Below are positions 5,525 through 6,564 of a stretch of 6,564 nucleotides of DNA, one piece after another. The DNA comes from HKST-UBA85 sp035654775 (lineage in GTDB: Bacteria > Bacteroidota > Bacteroidia > Flavobacteriales > Flavobacteriaceae), in NCBI GenBank assembly GCA_035654775.1, contig DASRWB010000061.1, positions 1-6,564 of the forward strand, in the 5' to 3' direction. The translations under genes were made by a program, and so were the position numbers. Position 1 is the stretch's first letter. Every line of letters begins with the position of its first letter. Below the pieces are notes generated by a model. That model saw nothing but the letters and a program-made list of their open reading frames with translations, was not told the DNA's origin and made no database searches.

Positions 5525-6564
5525 ATGGCAGTAGATTTACTACTAGGTTTACAATGGGGGGACGAAGGCAAAGGAAAAATTGTTGATGTACTTACCTCCA
5601 AATACAATATTATTGCGCGCTTTCAAGGCGGACCCAACGCAGGACACACTTTGGTTTTTCACGGAAAAAAGCACGTGCTTCACACCATACCTTCAGGTAT
5701 TTTTCATGAGAATGCCATAAATCTGGTAGGAAACGGTGTAGTAATTGACCCTGTAATCTTTAAAAAAGAACTTGAAAACCTGGACCAGCAAAAAGTAAAC
5801 TACAAAAAATCACTGCTACTTTCCAGAAAAGCACATATCATACTCCCAACCCACCGGTTGCTGGATGCCGCCAGTGAAGCCTCGAAAGGAAAAGCAAAAA
5901 TAGGTTCTACCCTGAAAGGAATCGGGCCGACATACATGGATAAAACCGGAAGAAACGGCCTTCGTGTAGGCGACCTCGAACTAAGCGACTGGAAAGAAAA
6001 ATACCGCGCACTAGCCAACAAGCACGAAGCTATGATTGCGTTTTACAACGTTGATATACAGTACAATTTAGCTGAGCTGGAAGCTGAATTTTTTAGCGCC
6101 GTAGAAACCCTGAAAGAATTACAGTGCATTGATTCTGAAGAATACATTTTTCAGGCTCAAAAGAACGGAAAATCTATTTTAGCCGAAGGCGCTCAAGGCT
6201 CACTGCTAGATATTGATTTTGGAACCTATCCGTTTGTAACCTCAAGTAATACAACAGCAGCCGGTGCTTGTACCGGATTAGGTGTGGCACCTAATCAAAT
6301 AAAAGACGTTTTCGGGATTTTTAAAGCCTATACTACCCGTGTAGGTTCAGGACCGTTTCCTACCGAACTATTTGACAAAGACGGCGAAACCATGGCTAAA
6401 GTAGGAAACGAATTTGGGGCCACTACCGGAAGACCCAGACGCTGTGGATGGCTGGATTTGGTCGCTTTGCGCTATGCCTGTCAGGTAAACGGTGTCACTC
6501 AGTTAATGATGATGAAAGCCGATGTGCTTTCAGGTTTTAAAACCTTAAAAGTGTGTACGGCCTA
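5525..6564 (+). CDS. purA: Adenylosuccinate synthetase, 3' end cut by the window edge
   Basis: PurA joins IMP and aspartate, using GTP, to form adenylosuccinate, the first committed step from IMP to AMP. The frame is open from ATG 5525 to the edge, giving 346 residues of a protein usually near 425, so about 80 C-terminal residues lie outside. The visible residues follow E. coli numbering closely: GDEGKGK (12-18) with catalytic D13, GGPNAGHT (35-42) with H41, IGSTLKGIGPTY (126-137) with T129, R143 in KTGRNG, EGAQG (221-225) with Q224, and TTGRPRRCG around R303 and R305. These form the IMP, GTP and catalytic sites, so the enzyme should be active. IGSTLKGIGPTYMDK, in place of the IGTTGRGIGPAYEDK seen in proteobacteria, appears to be the Bacteroidota variant. 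The leader before the ATG is A-rich with no Shine-Dalgarno sequence. It lies 10 bases after the Fur-family gene, which supports one operon. Confidence 0.96.
   Translation, partial: MAVDLLLGLQWGDEGKGKIVDVLTSKYNIIARFQGGPNAGHTLVFHGKKHVLHTIPSGIFHENAINLVGNGVVIDPVIFKKELENLDQQKVNYKKSLLLSRKAHIILPTHRLLDAASEASKGKAKIGSTLKGIGPTYMDKTGRNGLRVGDLELSDWKEKYRALANKHEAMIAFYNVDIQYNLAELEAEFFSAVETLKELQCIDSEEYIFQAQKNGKSILAEGAQGSLLDIDFGTYPFVTSSNTTAAGACTGLGVAPNQIKDVFGIFKAYTTRVGSGPFPTELFDKDGETMAKVGNEFGATTGRPRRCGWLDLVALRYACQVNGVTQLMMMKADVLSGFKTLKVCTA

Noticed and set aside
5800..6021. Minus-strand open frame inside purA
   Set aside because: The plus strand here encodes PurA active-site motifs at exactly expected positions, so this is a shadow.

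Overview
The window looks like a chromosomal segment from a member of the Flavobacteriia (phylum Bacteroidota). Four things point there. The genes lack Shine-Dalgarno sequences and have A-rich leaders instead. The gaps between genes carry the Bacteroidota-type -7 promoter motif TAnnTTTG. A secreted protein ends in a type IX secretion (Por) type A sorting domain. The AdSS and Fur-family proteins have a Bacteroidota flavour.

Layout: on the minus strand, 53-673 encodes a small exported protein with one Cys/Asp-rich domain and a T9SS sorting tail. A 36-base divergent gap follows, with a candidate promoter on each strand. On the plus strand, 710-1513 is a TrmH/SpoU-family RNA 2'-O-methyltransferase starting at TTG. 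Its stop overlaps (ATGA) the start of an M48/Ste24-type membrane zinc protease at 1510-2745. After a 75-base gap comes a plus-strand cluster: a long bifunctional RelA/SpoT (p)ppGpp synthetase/hydrolase (2821-5034), a Fur-family metalloregulator (5062-5514) and purA, adenylosuccinate synthetase (5525 to the window edge, about 346 residues visible, cut by the edge).

How the genes may work together: the rel-fur-purA cluster puts the alarmone enzyme next to an enzyme of ATP/GTP partitioning. PurA consumes GTP and is inhibited by ppGpp in well-studied bacteria. A metal-responsive repressor sits between them. The methyltransferase and protease are probably co-translated housekeeping functions (rRNA or tRNA modification, membrane protein quality control). 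The T9SS protein is the only accessory-like gene.

I see no mobile element, CRISPR array, tRNA, rRNA or clear undescribed system. The most interesting signals are the compact divergent promoter region with a TTG start, a Fur protein without its usual Cys-x-x-Cys zinc site, and a base-composition step inside two adjacent genes.
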